Below are positions 63,656-64,000 of a stretch of 64,000 nt of DNA, one piece after another. A program made the translations under genes and the position numbers. Where the stretch lies: the NCBI RefSeq assembly GCF_002368075.1, contig NZ_AP018314.1, positions 1,708,925-1,772,924 on the forward strand, in the 5' to 3' direction. Position 1 is the stretch's first letter, and each line of letters begins with the position of its first letter. Source of the stretch: Sphaerospermopsis kisseleviana NIES-73. GTDB taxonomy: Bacteria > Cyanobacteriota > Cyanobacteriia > Cyanobacteriales > Nostocaceae. A model generated the notes under the pieces. The model searched no databases, was not told the DNA's origin, and was given only the letters and a program-made list of their open reading frames with translations.

Positions 63656-64000
63656 ATGAGTTCCCCGCAACCGCCGCAAAAGCCACAAACCTTACTTGGT
63701 CAACTGACGCAAGCAGTAAATACAATTCAAGCCAGGGTAGATTTTTCCAAACTGGCGCTCAAGCCGAATGCCAAAGTACCGGAAATCTGGGTGCAGGATG
63801 CGGGAGCGGACAAAGCGGAAATATATCCCCTATTGGGCGATCGCTATATACTTGGTCGCAGTTCCAAATCCTGCGATATCGTCGTCCGTAACCCAGTAGT
63901 CAGCCAGATTCACCTGTCCCTATCGCGTGATTCCAGCCAAAGAACACCGGTTTTCACCATCAAAGATGAAAACTCCACCAATGGCATTTATATTGGCAAG
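63656..64000 (+). CDS. FHA-domain class A penicillin-binding protein/transglycosylase, N-terminal part
   Basis: ATG 63656 opens 115 codons that run off the window. The visible part is a Gln/Pro-rich tail (MSSPQPPQKPQTLLGQLTQ) and a forkhead-associated domain: YILGRSSKSCDIVV (phosphothreonine loop with the conserved Arg and Ser), NPVVSQIHLSLSR (His of the SxxH motif) and DENSTNGIYI. FHA domains bind phosphothreonine peptides. This exact N-terminal arrangement is one I associate with cyanobacterial PBP1A proteins having a transglycosylase domain downstream, which is not visible here. Confidence 0.8.
   Translation, partial: MSSPQPPQKPQTLLGQLTQAVNTIQARVDFSKLALKPNAKVPEIWVQDAGADKAEIYPLLGDRYILGRSSKSCDIVVRNPVVSQIHLSLSRDSSQRTPVFTIKDENSTNGIYIGK

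Overview
The window is chromosomal DNA of a cyanobacterium, most likely a filamentous Nostocales member (Anabaena/Dolichospermum/Nodularia type). The evidence is a psbA gene for photosystem II D1, many HIP1 octamers (GCGATCGC), abundant 7-base tandem repeats (STRRs) of the kind described in heterocystous cyanobacteria, AT-rich coding sequence, and a CyaC-type adenylate cyclase. The genus is inference. No rRNA, no CRISPR array and no intact insertion sequence were seen. Three tRNAs are present: Leu-CAG, Met-CAT and Gly-TCC.

Layout: 0-7.4 kb holds the end of an iron(III)-type ABC importer, a polysaccharide deacetylase, a secreted nuclease, an RNA 2'-O-methyltransferase, tRNA-Leu, murA, psbA and a HIT protein. 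7.5-9.1 kb carries a broken Rpn-type nuclease gene and a Uma2 gene. 9.5-14.3 kb is a compact chaperone-usher (sigma/Csu-like) pilus locus with two SCPU pilins, a chaperone and an usher. 14.4-23.3 kb has comM/yifB, a frameshifted HNH gene, DUF2252, Uma2, a truncated KGK gene, a large U32 peptidase interrupted in frame by intergenic repeats, and a ParA gene overlapping a collapsed HEPN gene. 23.6-34.9 kb has a LysM/M23 wall hydrolase, trmL, gshA, and a very large SF1 helicase with a small winged-helix partner next to a histone-deacetylase-like gene.

35.3-41.4 kb is the most interesting block. A truncated MscS gene abuts a tight run of DUF4178, aminopropyltransferase-like, FemXAB-like and DUF350 genes. 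A prokaryotic S-adenosylmethionine decarboxylase gene (speD) and an SLH-domain envelope protein lie on the other strand. Together they suggest a polyamine-linked modification at the membrane or cell wall. 41.5-50.4 kb is mostly housekeeping (hydrolase, Ser/Thr kinase, MnmD-like methyltransferase, rhodanese, YqiA, hisC, GNAT) with two copies of a 195-bp MITE. 51-55.8 kb holds cyaC and a TonB-like protein. 56.4-60.8 kb is the pstSCAB phosphate operon, read leftward from a clear three-repeat Pho box. 61.3-64 kb has bioY, lspA, a repeat-containing secreted protein and the start of an FHA-domain class A penicillin-binding protein.

A second theme is repeat activity and gene decay. STRRs, short palindromes and hairpin elements sit not only between genes but in frame inside several proteins, and at least six gene remnants are visible (Rpn, SCPU tail, HNH, HEPN, MscS and an Asn-rich ORF).
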